Below the pieces are notes generated by a model. It did not search any database and was not told the DNA's origin. It saw nothing but the letters and a program-made list of their open reading frames with translations. Both the position numbers and the translations under genes were made by a program. This document shows positions 1-11,039 of a stretch of 64,000 bases of DNA, piece after piece. The DNA is taken from assembly GCA_001632425.1 (NCBI GenBank), contig KV425551.1:606996-670995 (forward strand), in the 5' to 3' direction. How positions within the stretch are numbered: position 1 is the stretch's first letter; each line of letters starts with the position of its first letter. The DNA comes from Neolentinus lepideus HHB14362 ss-1. Its lineage: Eukaryota > Basidiomycota > Agaricomycetes > Gloeophyllales > Gloeophyllaceae.

Positions 1-105
1 ACCTTTCTGGACGGGAAGCGGATTGTTCTGGACGATCCAAAGCGACTTGCTGTCATGCTGAAGGAGATCGGCTGTGTGGCTACCAAATTTGAGCACTTTG
101 ATTGA
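1..105 (+). CDS. 3' end of an unidentified gene (partial)
   Basis: Only the last 34 codons and a TGA stop at 103-105 lie in the window. The frame is open from base 1 and ends in a mixed charged/hydrophobic tail (LDDPKRLAVMLKEIGC, then ATKFEHFD). Codon use is G/C-ending like the other genes, so I take it as a true terminal exon and not a chance frame. I do not recognise the family; the helix-like KRLAVMLKEIG segment suggests the end of a globular enzyme domain, but that is a guess. Confidence 0.55.
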   Translation, partial: TFLDGKRIVLDDPKRLAVMLKEIGCVATKFEHFD

Positions 106-677
106 AGCGTGTTGTTGGCTCTTGTGGCGTGTGCGATCGAGCGTCGCAGAGAGAAGAGATGTGTGTTGCGGGGGAGTAGTTTATCCAACACGTCATAGGG
201 ACGGCAGCAACCTGTTGACCGAGAAAGTGAATGGATATTACTGAGAACAGAAATACATATGGTACATCTGTCGGCCTGACAGTCCTGCGTGTGTAAGGCA
301 ACTAGAGGGATATACATAGCGGTCTCCAGGCCTAGGCGCAGCGACCATCCGCACTCAAATACTTTTGCGCGAGTCGCCGCGGAGGACTTCCCTTCCACAC
401 CGCCTGAAACGTCGTTGGACGCGGTCGGTCACCACAAGCGACAGTGAGAGAGTCGAAACGAGATAGGACCGCTGTGGCCGGTAAAGAAGCAGATAAATCC
501 ACGGCAGCCGTTTTCCCACCTTCCATCACGAGAACGCCACTCCCACAAGCAGCGGTTCTCTCGCGGGGCTGACCAGCCTGACCTATGTTCTCCTCTCTCT
601 ACTCCTCTGCCATATAACCGTCTCCTTCTCTTATTTTATTCCTTTTCTTCTATCTCTGTCGTTGCTCGCTTTTCACT
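106..677. other. Intergenic region and upstream region of the TM198-domain gene
   Basis: No convincing gene on either strand. The short frames on the minus strand (80-301, 332-529) have no family resemblance and no splice partners. The last 100 bp before 678 are very pyrimidine-rich (CTCTCT/TTCTTT runs at about 590-660), typical of fungal promoter and 5' leader sequence. Confidence 0.5.
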
Positions 678-3532
678 ATGGCGGCGCGCTCCGCCAGACG
701 TGTTCTGCTAGCCATTGCTCTCGCCTTCCTGACGGCGATAGTCTCCGTGTCCGCACAGTCTTCCCCCTCATCCGTCTCCTCGACATCCTCTCTTTCCGCA
801 AGCACGACGCTCAGTTATGTCACGACCTCGGTAACGACCACCTTCACATCCCACTCCGGCAACCAGAACATCCCAATCACCACCGTCATTCCTATCTCGT
901 TCGGCGTCAATGTCACTGTTACGCCAACCGCTAGCGCGAACGCCTCTGCCTCTGCAACTGCTACGTCGGACCCCTCGCAATTGGCAACTGTCATCGATCC
1001 AGCCTTCGGTGTGCTAGGAGGTATACTCATCCTAACGGGTATCCCTACTGCGTTCTTGGGTCACAGGAACAGATGGTGAGTCCTCTGATAAGGTCAATGA
1101 TCGCTGTACTGACCCCATCCTAGGACGTCGTTTTTCCTGATTGGCTTCTATACCCTCTCCCTGGTCTGCTTCGTGCTTATAGTCCGGTTTGGCGTCCTTG
1201 CTGCCATACATCCGCCCACTAAGACCATTCGAGGCATGTTCCTTCTTGCGTCAGTTGTTGCAGGTGTAGCCGGTGGTGCCGTCACAATTTTCTTTTGGAA
1301 AGCCACGAAATACGTCATCGGCGCATGGGGAGGCTTCGCCTTTGCTCTGTGGATTCAATGTTTCCGGAACGGCGGCCTTATAAGCCCTATAGGGTACAGG
1401 TGGATCATGTATATAGGTGTGTATATATGTTATTCTGCAGATGATTTTTCCTCACTGACTTGGATAAACAGCGGCCGGAGTCATAGGGTTTGTGTTGTGT
1501 ACGATTCCCAAGATACACTATCACATACTGCTCATATCGACTGCATTTGTTGGGTCCACGGCGTTCATGTTGGGAATCGATTGCTTTACTACGGCCAATC
1601 TCAAGGAGGTTTGTGATTTGTGTATTCATCGTTGTGCAACCACCTCATAGTGTTATCTAGTTCTATATGTGGAACCTTGGTTTCAAGAGCCTCTTCCCGA
1701 GATTCGTCGCTGACCACATCGCTTTCCCGGTCACGCAAGTGATGCAGATCGAACTTGGTCTGATGGGTGCCGTGGCTCTCGCGGGTATAGCGATACAATT
1801 CCGCTTGATAAAGGTCCTGCGTCGCAAGCTCAAAGAAATTCAAGTGGAGCAGAAACGGCGTGACGAAGAAGAGGAAGCCAGGGCGGCGGAACGGTTTGCT
1901 GATATTGACAAAGAGCGGGGCGATTGGGAGCGTCAACATGCTACGCTTCCCAAGCACGCTAGGCACGACAGCAATTTCTCAGGTATGCCGCTGATCAAGG
2001 ACATGGACATGCCAGGAACTCCAAGCTCCGCGGAGCTGCGTGATTCGACCTTTACCCTTGTCAATGGCACTCGTCAGAGGTATCACTCTGGAGTCTCTGA
2101 CTTCTTCGCAGCGCCTCCTTCTGATGACGAACTGAAGAGGGCTGGCAGACAAAGTCCTGGTGCTCTTCCCGTCTTGGATCTTGGCACCGATATCCAGGAA
2201 GATGTACCAAAGAGCTTCATAACGAATGACAAGCTTGGAGAACGTCTTGCTATACCGACGTCGACCAGCTCGCCTCTCTTGGATGACATCAAGCGCAAGG
2301 AGGAGCTGTTGAATGAAATTCAGACCATTCGAAAGTCTCTAGATGCTCTGAAGGGTGGAACTCCCGCGCCTTCGGCTTCCTCGGAGTCGCGTTCTCGCCA
2401 TGCGTCGTTTACGGCAGGGTTGAACATCACTTCGTCCATTCTCGCGGACGCGACTCACCTGCGACCTCCTCGTCAGCCCGATCCCCGGTCGCGCATTCAA
2501 TCTGTGGAATTATCTAGCTTGATGCGGGCATCGCCCAAACCAGGCGAATCCATCGGTCGTCCGCTCAGTGCCCCTCTTCAAAATGACGACTGGGATGCGT
2601 ATGTGCGTGACAGGAAGCTTCTCCAACCACCGTCTGGAATTACTCCTCCTATCGCTACGACGCCTATCAGCCCGACGCCTAGAATCGCGGTACCCGCCGC
2701 CGTAGCCGAAGCGCTCGCACGTCGCCATAAGGTCGAGAGTATGGTCGAGATGGGGGAGATGGGTACTCGTGTCACGAGCTCCTCTAGTGGTGGATCAGCG
2801 CCCTCTGTTGGTCGCGCGTCTCCTGCTAGAATCGATTATTTCGCCGAGGTCGCTCGCCAGCCTACGCCACCATCCATGTCAAAGTCGCACAGCAGGAAGG
2901 TCAGCTCCAGTGGCCTTGCCCCTGCGCCTATTTCGCCGCCTGCTCCTGCCGTTACTGTTTTACCTCCCAGGAAGTCCTCCACCGGCATCCCTGCTCCCCA
3001 GTCAGAGAGGCCGAACGTCCCCCGTGTCATCACTTTCGAGGAGCTCGCAGAGAGACATCGGGAGAAGATGAGAGACTTGCAGGCACCTCTCACGGAAGCT
3101 GCGAAGCAGGAAGCCGATGTAGCCGAAGCCAAGGCGAAGTGGGAGAGGGCGAAGGCGATTGAAAAGGAGGCTGTAACCAGACGCCAGGCTGAAAAGGCGA
3201 AGGAGTTCGCGGAGAAGAGTGAAAGGCGCCAGCGCTCTGACGAGAAGGTCCCCGAGGGCAAGCACGTCCGCTCTCGGACTCTCAGCGGGGACAAGTTGGC
3301 GAAGCTGAGCGCACCAGTCACATCGTCGAAGCGGCTCTCAACTATGAAGGTCGAGGACTGGCAAAGGCACCAAGAGGCCGACAAGGTGCCCGCTCAAGAG
3401 AGTTCGCGGCGGAACTCGAGGGCCCTCAGGTCGGATGGCGACGCGGTACCTTTTCCAGCAGCAGCGCGCGAGCCTGGCCGTCCGGGACACGAGAAGAAGC
3501 GTTCGACTGCACCCCGCGCCCCACCGAACTGA
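678..3532 (+). CDS. TM7S3/TM198-domain (DUF4203) membrane protein with long cytosolic tail
   Basis: Exons 678-1075, 1124-1416, 1472-1608 and 1661-3532 give 899 aa. Residues 1-26 are a signal peptide (LLAIALAFLTAIVSVSA). A Ser/Thr-rich extracytoplasmic stretch follows to about 105, then a multi-spanning TM7S3/TM198-type domain to about 325. Its small-residue-rich helices include AGVAGGAVTIFFWK and GAWGGFAFALW, and it contains the segment DCFTTANLKEFYMWNLGF. The remaining 570 residues are a low-complexity Ser/Pro-rich cytosolic tail with a basic segment right after the last helix (RRKLKEIQVEQKRRDEEEE) and a charged coiled coil at about 720-820. The family is widespread in fungi and animals; the animal TM198 has been tied to Wnt/LRP6 signalling, and the fungal role is not established. 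Membrane location is clear, function is not. Confidence 0.85.
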
Positions 3533-4443
3533 AGCGTTGTAATGGTTAATACGAAGCGGCGCTTAATGTGTACCACCACACGTCTCTCTATTTACTGGCA
3601 TATCGGACGCCCCTCCCTCTGTGCATTATTTGTTCCCCCTTGCATCATTGCTCTGCACCTCACAGTATAGTTGACAGCTTCTTTTCTTTTTGCATGGACA
3701 TCTTGGACCACGGACTGGTAGAGTAGCCACTTGTAATGACCATTCATGTGCATTTTCGCCTCTTGACTCGGTCACCCTCCTCCCCTTGTACCGTTACCTT
3801 TCCTTCTTCCTCATGTTGTTTCTCGCGGACATAAAGTAGCGCGAACACCGTTCATGGCACCATTGCTCCACGAAGTCGGTTACATTATTGGGATACAGAA
3901 GTAAAACCATGTGCACTTTCGCGGAAGTCTACGTGAATACGCAGTGCCCCCATGTGGCACATGTCTCGCGAAGCGTTTCATTAGTGATCCATATCTTTCT
4001 GCCCGAACATCAGCATCAACGCGTCTCAGAACTGAAGATTATCTCCACCGGGCTATCTCCATCCGCAAGTCAGCTGGACTGGAGATCGACCTGGGAGAGG
4101 AAGAGAGCAAGGTGAGCCTAGTGCACCCTCGCGGCAATGTCTGGACAGATGTCATCCTATCATAATTGAAACTGTGCGCTAGATGCAAGGTCCGTGAGTA
4201 TCTGCTCGACGCTATTAGATCTTCGGTAACATCCAAGGCTTGCTAGGTAGGTTTTAGAAAGCATTTGAGCGACAAAGTGTTGGTGGTAGACGCGAAAGTG
4301 CAGCCACAAACTGTACTGTACATCATATATGCGCCTCGACGCCACAGACGCGTCGCGGAGTTTGAACAGAACTTTGGGTTGAGGCGAGGCTCAGGAGATG
4401 ACGCGCAAATCCCCACACATTTGCTATAAGACAGCGTCCTGTT
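3533..4443. other. Intergenic region with one coding-like segment
   Basis: 3533-3900 looks like 3' UTR and spacer. On the + strand, about 3958-4110 reads as plausible protein (STRLRTEDYLHRAISIRK, then GLEIDLGEEESK) and ends exactly at a consensus donor AAG|GTGAGC at 4111, so it may be an exon of the uncertain gene that follows. I could not join it to a start codon or to the next exon. A TATA-like CATATATGCG lies near 4323. Confidence 0.3.
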
Positions 4444-5280
4444 AGCGCGGCATGGCTATCCCGCGTTCGAAATCTGCCCCAGCGCTCGAGATTCCTTCCA
4501 GAACTATCATCGACGTCGGCGACCCCGGCATGCTCAATCCTCCCGTCGAAAGGCATCCATGGGGATTTCCTCACCGCATTAGGCACCGACTCGCGCCAGG
4601 CGCCTCTATCGAGACCCACCGCGCCAACGGAGGAGCACGAGCACGAGCATCATTTCCATGGCCTGTTAGAGTCTGAGGAAGACGAATCGGTCTCTACGAC
4701 ACCAAAATCCTTGCAGTTTGGGCTGGAAGAGCAGACGAAGAAAGAAGAGGATAAGCTTGGTATATTGCACCTTGGTTCGTGCTGATGTCAGGACCAGCTA
4801 GTTATATTAATGGAAGTGTCTGCAGCTGATTTGTTGGCTGCCCGTGCCCAATCCAGGCCCGACGAGCACCTGCTGTCCCCTTATACCGGTGACCAGCCTG
4901 GGAACGATGATGCCCTGTACAACGGGTTGCGTGCGCTGCGCTGCGCACATAGCACTGATGCGCAAAAAGCCGAGGATTACCAGGTCGGAGCGCTGTTTCT
5001 GTCGGGCGATGAGCAGAGACTCGATAAGAGCAGCTGGGTATCATCGTTCTCTCGATGGCTGAGCACGCTCTACGGTACTTGTTAATGGCATGTATTACTG
5101 TTCATAAAACTAGGTTATGAATATATGGTTCTGCCGGACGCGGAGGACCCCGGAAGCAGGAGTGGCTCGGGTCTGTCAGGTATATATGCCGGCGCTCTCA
5201 CGGGTATGCACGTGGGACGAGTTTTCTTCCCACTCACACACTCTCATTCCCACAGTTTGCTCTCCCCTACGCGGGAAATA
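4444..5280 (+). CDS. Uncertain coding-like exons upstream of the CSL gene
   Basis: Three segments read like real acidic protein. The first is about 4560-4759 (EEHEHEHHFHGLLESEEDES, then SLQFGLEEQTKKEEDKL). After a 42-nt intron with a CTGAT branch site (4760-4801) comes 4802-5074 (LVILMEVSAADLLAARAQS, then RWLSTLYG). After a second intron (5075-5113) comes 5114-5179 (YEYMVLPDAEDPGSRSGS). The first segment has no ATG in its frame. An ATG at 4452 opens a neighbouring frame (MAIPRSKSAPALEIPSR), so a missing mini-intron, a frameshift or a pseudogene is possible. The last exon is in frame with the CSL exon, so these could be the CSL amino terminus; alternatively an intron from 5180 leads to a stop at 5278-5280. 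No family recognised. Confidence 0.35.
5180..5187 (+). promoter_or_regulatory. TATA-like box upstream of CSL gene
   Basis: GTATATAT sits about 95 bp before the ATG at 5281 and is followed by a pyrimidine-rich leader. It supports a start at 5281, but it overlaps a possible splice donor of the upstream coding-like block, so it could be fortuitous. Confidence 0.35.
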
Positions 5281-7744
5281 ATGAGGACAGTCCATCCCCT
5301 CCCTTCCGTTAATCCTTCTCTTTCTCCAATGGCCTCCGCTGCAACCGCTGACCCCCGCGGCCAGCTCGCACCGCCCACACACACTCACCCGTCGTCGCGC
5401 TCGGCGTCCCCGGCGCAGGCCAATCTGAACTTGCTTGTAAACGCTATCTCTTCTGCTCCGTCCACCCATGTTTCAAACTATAATTCGACCCAGGTCACCC
5501 AAAACACGCATCCGCCCACCCACTCGTCCCAAAGCCCAGCAACTGCCTCGCATTCTCCCACCCACCCTGCCTCCATCAGCTCTTCAGGCTCGAATTCTGA
5601 TCCGAATGCGTCTCTGCAATCCATCCTCGCATCTTCCAAGAAATCAACGTCCACAAGCAATATACAGATGCCTCCCTGGAGCTCTTCTCCCATGATTATG
5701 TCTCCTCAGCACAGTGGAGCCCCAGCGCCTTCTGTTTCGGTGAGCGATGACGATTGCCACATGAATCGCGAATTCCATTAATACGGCCTGCAATAGATCA
5801 CGGGCAAGCGCAAGCTGGATGATACGGAAGCCGACGACCCTCATCAGAAGATCCGGCGCGTCGTTCGGAGCCATGTCTCGCAGGATCCAGGACGTGTCGT
5901 GCCGATGACAACAGTGGTCTGTCTTCACGCAGCTGTCGCGCAAAAGTCTTACGGTAGCGAGAAGCGTTTCCTCTGTCCCCCTCCCGTCGTACATATCGAG
6001 GGCCCCGTATGGCAGATGCGGAATCAGCAGTTGTCGATGGCGGTGGTGTCTGAGGACGGAGCGCGGTCGTTCGAGCAGAAAGCACCCCTTGACAACAGTA
6101 TGAAAGCGAGCTTCAAATTCTTGCACGTTACTGGCACTGCCAAAGCCAAGAGCTTCCAACTGTCTCTTGATATCGCCGAGCCGCCGCCTCCTTCCCTGAC
6201 TCCCGAGGGTGGCGAACCTCCCAGTGGACGCACATGGGCTTCGTTTGACTCGGCACCTGTTACAATCATATCGAAACCGTCCAAGAAGACTGCCAAAACG
6301 CGGAACATCTCGTCGTGTATCTTGGCGGGTGGGCCTGTTTCGTTGTTCAACCGCATCAACTCGCAGACTGTACGCACCAAATATATGACCATTGACCATG
6401 GCTCGTTATGCGCGAGCAACGTTTCCTGGTCTGCGTTCAATGTGAATGTGGTACGTCGTCCTCCCGACGCGCCTGCGCTTGGTACGTGTTCACGTGACCC
6501 TGGAATCGATCGCTTTCCGGTACTCACGTTTATGAACTGACACTTCACAGGTGGTCCTCAGCCGGTCACTTATGGGTCGGAGATCATACTGTCGGACACG
6601 CAGTCGGGCATCGCGACGTCCCCGCTTTTGATCCGCAAAGTGGACAAGGGTAGGATCATCGCCGACGATGGCGGACCTGTGAGCCAGATGCAGAAAATTG
6701 CACTCCAGAGGGTCAATCCAGATGGATCGCGCCATTATCTGTCTGCAGCTGGACCCATGCCTGGTACGCCTGGTGTAGTCGCACCGCCGGCTCCGGGGAT
6801 GTCGCAGCAAGCCGGCACACATCCCCTCGTTTTCTCTTCGCCCCGCATTCGCGATGAGTTGAAGGATGGAGTACGCGTCATCTCAGACGAGGTTGACGAT
6901 TACTTGTGCTGGACCATCGTCGGAATCTGTAAGTACCTGTAGTAAGCATTGGTCACCTCGGACACTGACGTTTTGAACGTTGGGATTTGAAGCAAAGTTC
7001 CAGTATACCTTTTTCGATGCATTCGGACAGAATAGCAATATCCCAGAGATGCCGATAACTCCGTTTCCCACCCTGTTCACGGCGCCTACCTACCGCCCGC
7101 CGAATAACACTTTGGACTTGACAGTGTCCAATTTCTTCTACGAGCATCCGAAGACCAGAACGCAGACCCCATTGGATGTCTATCTCGGCAATCTCGGACC
7201 TCTGCGTCAGCGAGTGTATCAGGCCGCCCCTCCAGGGCCGCTGACAGCGATCTCTCCTTTTGTGCATACCTTAACTCCCCCTGGTCCACCTATGTCTCCT
7301 ATGGATGGCTCGGGCTCCTCGGAAACGATGTTGATTCCTCCTCCCCGCTACGTGCCGTCCGGGCCTCTACACACTATTGTTGTTGTGGAGATGCCTCCTT
7401 TGCAGGACATCATCAAGGCACTAGAGGAAGATGCTGCCCCTGCGAACAAAGATGACAACAGTCGAGGTGGCGATTCGTCGTCCGATCGACCTCAGGGACC
7501 GATATCTGCACAAATAGCTGGACGTAGCCTTCCTTTGCTGTTTATTCGGTCGTACGATGGTGTTGGGTATCACTCTGGCAGGACCGTGACTGTCGAGAAC
7601 ATCTTCCACAGCATGGACATCGCGAACCTGGCTGGCGGTGCTAACGGAAACGGTGGTTCTATGGAGTCCAACTGGATAGCTGCCGCTCAGGCGGCTGCGG
7701 CCGTCGAGGGGTCTATGCACGGTTGGACGCTACGGGTTCTTTGA
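5281..7744 (+). CDS. CSL (CBF1/Su(H)/LAG-1, RBP-J-like) transcription factor
   Basis: Exons 5281-5739, 5797-6481, 6551-6928 and 6993-7744 give 757 aa. The first 155 residues are Ser/Thr/His-rich and disordered. The Rel-homology DNA-binding domain begins with VCLHAAVAQKSYGSEKRFLC at about 192-211, the signature that contacts the GTGGGAA-type site. The beta-trefoil domain follows (ISKPSKKTAKTRN, then GGPVSLFNRINSQTVRTKYM at about 308-352), then a TIG/IPT-like carboxyl part. Fungi have no Notch, and fission-yeast CSL proteins (Cbf11, Cbf12) act in adhesion, lipid metabolism and cell cycle; the role here is inferred from family only. The start could lie further upstream (5125 or earlier), because the frame stays open and coding-like exons precede it. 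Some fungal CSL proteins have long amino-terminal extensions. Confidence 0.9.
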
Positions 7745-8391
7745 GATGTGGGTCGTACGGAAGTGTGGCTTAAGTTTGCTCTGTCACTGTCAATTTGTAT
7801 TGGATATTGCTATCTTGCGATCCTTGTTGCGACGGATTTCCATGTTTTCTGTTGACGTTTGTAATAATGCGGGTATTATGTTCTCGTTCTATGGTCTCTC
7901 GTATGCTAGCTCAAGCTGTCCGAGTGATTTGTTTCTTTTATATTTACTGACCTGTGAAAATGTGTATTTCGTGTCTGTATTTACCAATGAAAGCCGTTTC
8001 TCCTGTCGCCTGGTCCGATCTAGTACCTATTTACGCCGCTTTATAGCCTGAGCATGATGACTAGGCCCCCGACCGACCTTCGCATGGAGGCCCCGTCCGC
8101 GCTCCGAACCTCCGAGATCATCGAAGTATAAAAAGAGCGGACGTTGCTTACTGCTTGAGGAAGAGAGCCGATCCACGCACGACCTTCGTTGTACAAAGAC
8201 AGCTTGGCAGAACGTTCGTAAATACCAAAGCTCATCGATAAGCTTTACTGAAGTTGTCGTTCGACCTCGACTGTGCAGTACCTTTTTATTTGGGACATCT
8301 TTAGCGCCACCGCCAAGCCTATAAAGCTGATTGGTCCGCGTCGTCTGCTCCTCGTTTTCCTGTCTACCTGTATCACTCCCGCTTCACGAAA
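7745..8391. other. Intergenic region with pyruvate kinase promoter
   Basis: No gene seen. The frame at 7746-8051 is T-rich 3' flank of the CSL gene. The last 120 bp form a strong-looking promoter: a TATA box at 8319-8326 and a CT-rich leader up to the ATG. Confidence 0.5.
8319..8326 (+). promoter_or_regulatory. TATA box of pyruvate kinase
   Basis: CTATAAAG lies 66 bp upstream of the ATG at 8392, followed by a pyrimidine-rich tract (CTCCTCGTTTTCCTGTCTAC), the usual layout of highly expressed basidiomycete glycolytic genes. Confidence 0.6.
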
Positions 8392-10732
8392 ATGCCTTCC
8401 GCAAGCACTCGTGGAAATATTACGTCGAGGATAGAATGGCTAGGCGGCTTGAACACCACTAACATCCCTCTTCCGTCGGAGGACACCAAGTTCCATCGCA
8501 AGGTTCGTGTCTTCTTTTTGGCGCGTAGGACAAACATTGACGCGAACCGGCATAGACTGCTATTATCGCTACTATTGGTACAGTTAATTACATGAAGGTA
8601 GCACAACATCGGGGACTGATCGTTGATGGATCACAGGTCCGAAGACCAACAGCGTCGAGAGCTTGGCACAGCTCGTGCAGGCCGGTGTCAACATCGGTGA
8701 GCAATGACAGTCAGAGCACTCGGGATCGCAGTGAGTGATTGCGGGGTAGTGCGCATGAACTTCTCGCATGGCTCCTATGAGTACCATCAGAGCGTCATCG
8801 ACAACACGCGTAAGATGGTGGCCGGTGAGTAGCGTCACCCCGATCTGATGAGCACCATCCAATTGAATGTGATAGAAGCCAATCCCGGAGGTCGTCCCGT
8901 CGCTATTGCTTTGGATACCGTTCGTACTGGATCGCGTTCTACAGGTGGCTTCATCTAATGTTCGCTTGACCGATTTGCAGAAAGGGCCTGAGATCAGAAC
9001 CGGTCTGATGAAGGATGGTCAGGATGTTAGTCTGTCCCCGTGATTTCGTCCTAGTTAAGTCCTTTGACTGTGTCCTCGTTGCAGATCCCTATCAAGGCTG
9101 GCCACGAGTTCATTGTTTCCACCGAGAGCAAGTACAGCGAAGCCGGCGATGACAAGGTTTTGTTTGTCGATTACGTGTGTTATCATCGCTATTGCACGTC
9201 GATCAGTGTCACTGAGGCGCTGAGAATTTTAGGGAAACCTTCCGAAGGTTACCGCTCCTGGAAAGCTCATCTACGTTGATGATGGTACCGCCACTTCGCA
9301 TTCCGCGATACACAGACCCTGATTACTTGTTTGAATAGGTATCTTGTCCCTGTTGGTTCTATCGATAGACGGGCCCAATGTCCGAGTGCGCGCTTTGAAC
9401 AGTGGAACCCTGTCCTCCCGAAAGGGTGTCAACCTTCCGAAGACGGATGTCGATCTCCCAGCGCTGTCCACAAAGGACAAGAACGACTTGCTGTTTGGTG
9501 TTAAGAATGGCGTCGACATGATCTTTGCGTCGTTTATTCGTCGCGCCCAGGATGTCAAGGACATCCGCGAAGTCCTCGGGCCTGACGGTGCCAACATCAA
9601 GATTATTGTCAAGATCGAGAACGAGCAGGGTGTTGCCAACTTCGACGAGATCCTGGCTGAGACCGACGGCGTCATGGTTGCTCGTGGTGACCTCGGTATT
9701 GAGATCCCGGCCAGTCAGGTGTTCCTGGCTCAAAAGATGATGATCGCCAAGTGCAACATAGCTGGCAAGCCCGTCATCGTCGCAACTCAGATGCTGGAGG
9801 TAAGCGGAGTCCTGATCCTTGGGCATGTGTGATTCTCATGGTCTGCTCCCTCTAGTCTATGACAGTGAGTCCACTGATAAATGTGATTCAACTCACAGAA
9901 ATAACCTGTAATACGTGCAGTACAACCCCAGACCGACCCGTGCGGAAGTCAGCGATGTCGCAAACGCTGTATTGGACGGCGCTGACTGTGTTATGTTGTC
10001 CGGAGAGACGGCCAAGGGGACATATCCCGTCCAGGCTGGTGAGTGCATTCCAGTCGTGAGAGAACACTGCGCTGAAGCCCTGTACCAGTCCTTATGATGG
10101 CGGAAACCTGTCTGTTGGCAGAGTCTGCCATCTGCTACCCACCCCTGTACGACGAGCTGAGGAACTCTACCGCGCGCCCGACCGCGACGCCAGAGACCGT
10201 GGCTATTGCGGCAGTTGCTGCTGCTTCAGAGCAAAACGCGGGGGCGATCGTTGTGCTCTCGACGAGTGGCTCCACTGCTCGTTATGTAGCCAAATACCGC
10301 CCGAACACGCCGATAATTATGGGTGCGTAAATACGCTTGCGTTTTCCCGCTGTCAGAGACTTACGTACGTGGGATCCAGTTACTCGCAACGAGCAGACCG
10401 CAAGGCAAATGCATCTGCATCGTGGCATATATCCCTTCTGGTATCCCGAGCCTCGGGGCATCACGAGCCAGCAGTGGCAGACTGATGTAAGTTATACCGA
10501 GGGTATGTTCGTTCTTGCAGAGTACTGACTGCTCCGTTTATCGATCCAGGTTGACAACCGTATCCGGTTCGGTCTTAAGAACGCCCTGGCCTTGAAGATC
10601 ATCAAGAAGGGTACTAATGTCGTGGCCGTCCAGGGCTGGAAGGGCGGCTTGGGCCACACCAACACCCTCCGTATCCTCACCGTGCCCACGGACGAGGCTG
10701 ACTTGGAGATGCAAGCTTTGGGAGCCAACTAG
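8392..10732 (+). CDS. PYK1: Pyruvate kinase
   Basis: Fourteen exons: 8392-8502, 8556-8577, 8637-8696, 8750-8824, 8876-8919, 8981-9025, 9085-9174, 9233-9284, 9339-9799, 9856-9864, 9921-10038, 10089-10322, 10380-10486 and 10550-10732. They give 536 aa, the usual fungal length. The enzyme makes pyruvate and ATP from phosphoenolpyruvate and ADP in the cytosol. Visible signatures are the amino-terminal substrate segments TAIIATIGP and [19 protein letters not shown], the active-site lysine motif [29 protein letters not shown], and [17 protein letters not shown]. The carboxyl domain has the loop [11 protein letters not shown]. The TQMLE/SMT/YNPRP join needs a 9-nt exon at 9856-9864, and a 22-nt exon lies near the start. 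High intron density in a highly expressed gene is normal in this group. Confidence 0.97.
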
Positions 10733-11039
10733 AAGGAAAAGGTTGATGTACAAATAGCACTTGGTTGTCTGAATTGTCGGCTGCATTGTATACTCGTCCA
10801 CCATAGAATAGGACCTGCTGCGTAGCATCTCGGGGAGAGAGAAGGGAGAATCACGCTCATCCCTGCACGAACCGCCTCTTATAACATGCTAGCCAAAGGT
10901 CGCGTGGGGGTAAATTCCCACGTCGTGGTCTCGGTATTGCCATTGCTAGTAACTCGACTTTTCCATCACCGCGGCCAGCTGCTGCTAGCCATCAGTGTAC
11001 ACGTCCGCTGGCTGCCTTCCTGTAGCATCTCTGCCGCCT

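Noticed and set aside
5644..6399. 251-codon minus-strand frame
   Set aside because: Antisense to the conserved CSL DNA-binding exon; a shadow of G/C-rich codons.
7746..8051. 101-codon frame after the CSL gene
   Set aside because: T-rich, Cys/Phe/Leu-heavy 3' flank with no domain or splice logic.
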